64,000 nt of DNA from contig NZ_FOHU01000002.1 of NCBI RefSeq assembly GCF_900111615.1, forward strand, positions 213,785 to 277,784, read 5' to 3'. The position numbers and the translations under genes were made by a program. The DNA is from Natronincola peptidivorans. GTDB taxonomy: Bacteria; Bacillota; Clostridia; Peptostreptococcales; Natronincolaceae. The notes beneath the pieces were generated by a model. It was not told the DNA's origin, did not search any database, and saw only the letters and a program-made list of their open reading frames with translations. The stretch's first letter is position 1, and each line of letters starts with the position of its first letter. Of the stretch, positions 63,964-64,000 are shown one piece after another.

Positions 63964-64000
63964 GCAAGTAAAGCAAGTAAAGCAAGTAAAGCAAGTAAAG
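63964..64000 (+). repeat. 9-bp tandem repeat at window edge
   Basis: GCAAGTAAA repeats at 63964, 63973, 63982 and 63991 and runs off the end. It lies in the leader of the transcript from the promoter at 63875. The total copy number cannot be seen. Confidence 0.9.

Overview
This window is low-GC DNA from an anaerobic, endospore-forming, flagellated Firmicute. The gene content (Rex, a 2[4Fe-4S] ferredoxin, LL-diaminopimelate aminotransferase, NAD-type glutamate dehydrogenase, a YpeB-like germination protein, clostridial-type flagellin and FliS) points to the class Clostridia, probably near Alkaliphilus/Natronincola. The genus is inferred from protein style only. No tRNA, rRNA, prophage, insertion sequence or CRISPR array was seen.

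Layout. 1-4.2 kb: end of a flagellar locus (FliK-like protein cut by the window edge, FlhB-C-like switch protein, flagellin behind a sigma-D-type promoter, FliS). 4.3-10.7 kb: ClC channel, Tex, an MFS permease, a small membrane protein, and an FMN riboswitch driving RibU. 10.8-13.2 kb (minus strand): DapL and a secreted acidic protein. 13.5-21.6 kb: tsaE-tsaB-rimI, a four-gene MacAB/YknXYZ-like export operon, tsaD and two unlisted 55-residue proteins. 21.65-21.8 kb: a tight cluster of DnaA-box-like sequences away from any dnaA gene. 22-30.6 kb: PepV-like dipeptidase, ABC-F ATPase, Rex, MarR regulator, ferredoxin, a P-loop/Asp23 fusion, glutamate dehydrogenase and YbaK.

30.7-40.3 kb is the most striking block. 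A c-di-GMP-II riboswitch with an overlapping terminator precedes a NarL-type sensor kinase and response regulator. These are followed by small secreted proteins with TasA/CalY-type (SipW-dependent) signal peptides, a Ser-rich tandem-repeat protein, a SipW-like signal peptidase with an unusual multi-helix N-terminus, two more TasA-like proteins, a DUF5305-like membrane protein and an SLH-domain wall protein with a TasA-like start. The simplest reading is a c-di-GMP-switched system for making and anchoring an extracellular fibre or matrix.

40.5-55.6 kb is a pyrimidine salvage and catabolism block: MFS transporter, pseudouridine kinase, pseudouridine-5'-phosphate glycosidase, YgeY-type amidohydrolase, PreT, PreA, dihydropyrimidinase, NCS1 permease, a Tpa-like class III aminotransferase and a CoA-acylating-type aldehyde dehydrogenase. 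Together they could take pseudouridine or uracil to beta-alanine and on to a CoA thioester. Three transcription units carry sigma-54 (-24/-12) promoters and share TGAATC/GATTCA repeats, so they look like one sigma-54 regulon. A decayed CaiB-type CoA-transferase lies beside them.

55.6-64 kb: a chemoreceptor with a C-terminal sensor-like extension, YpeB-like protein, OGG1-type glycosylase, DUF554 protein, CIRCE-controlled groES-groEL, a VanY-type carboxypeptidase, and a promoter plus 9-bp tandem repeat at the window end.
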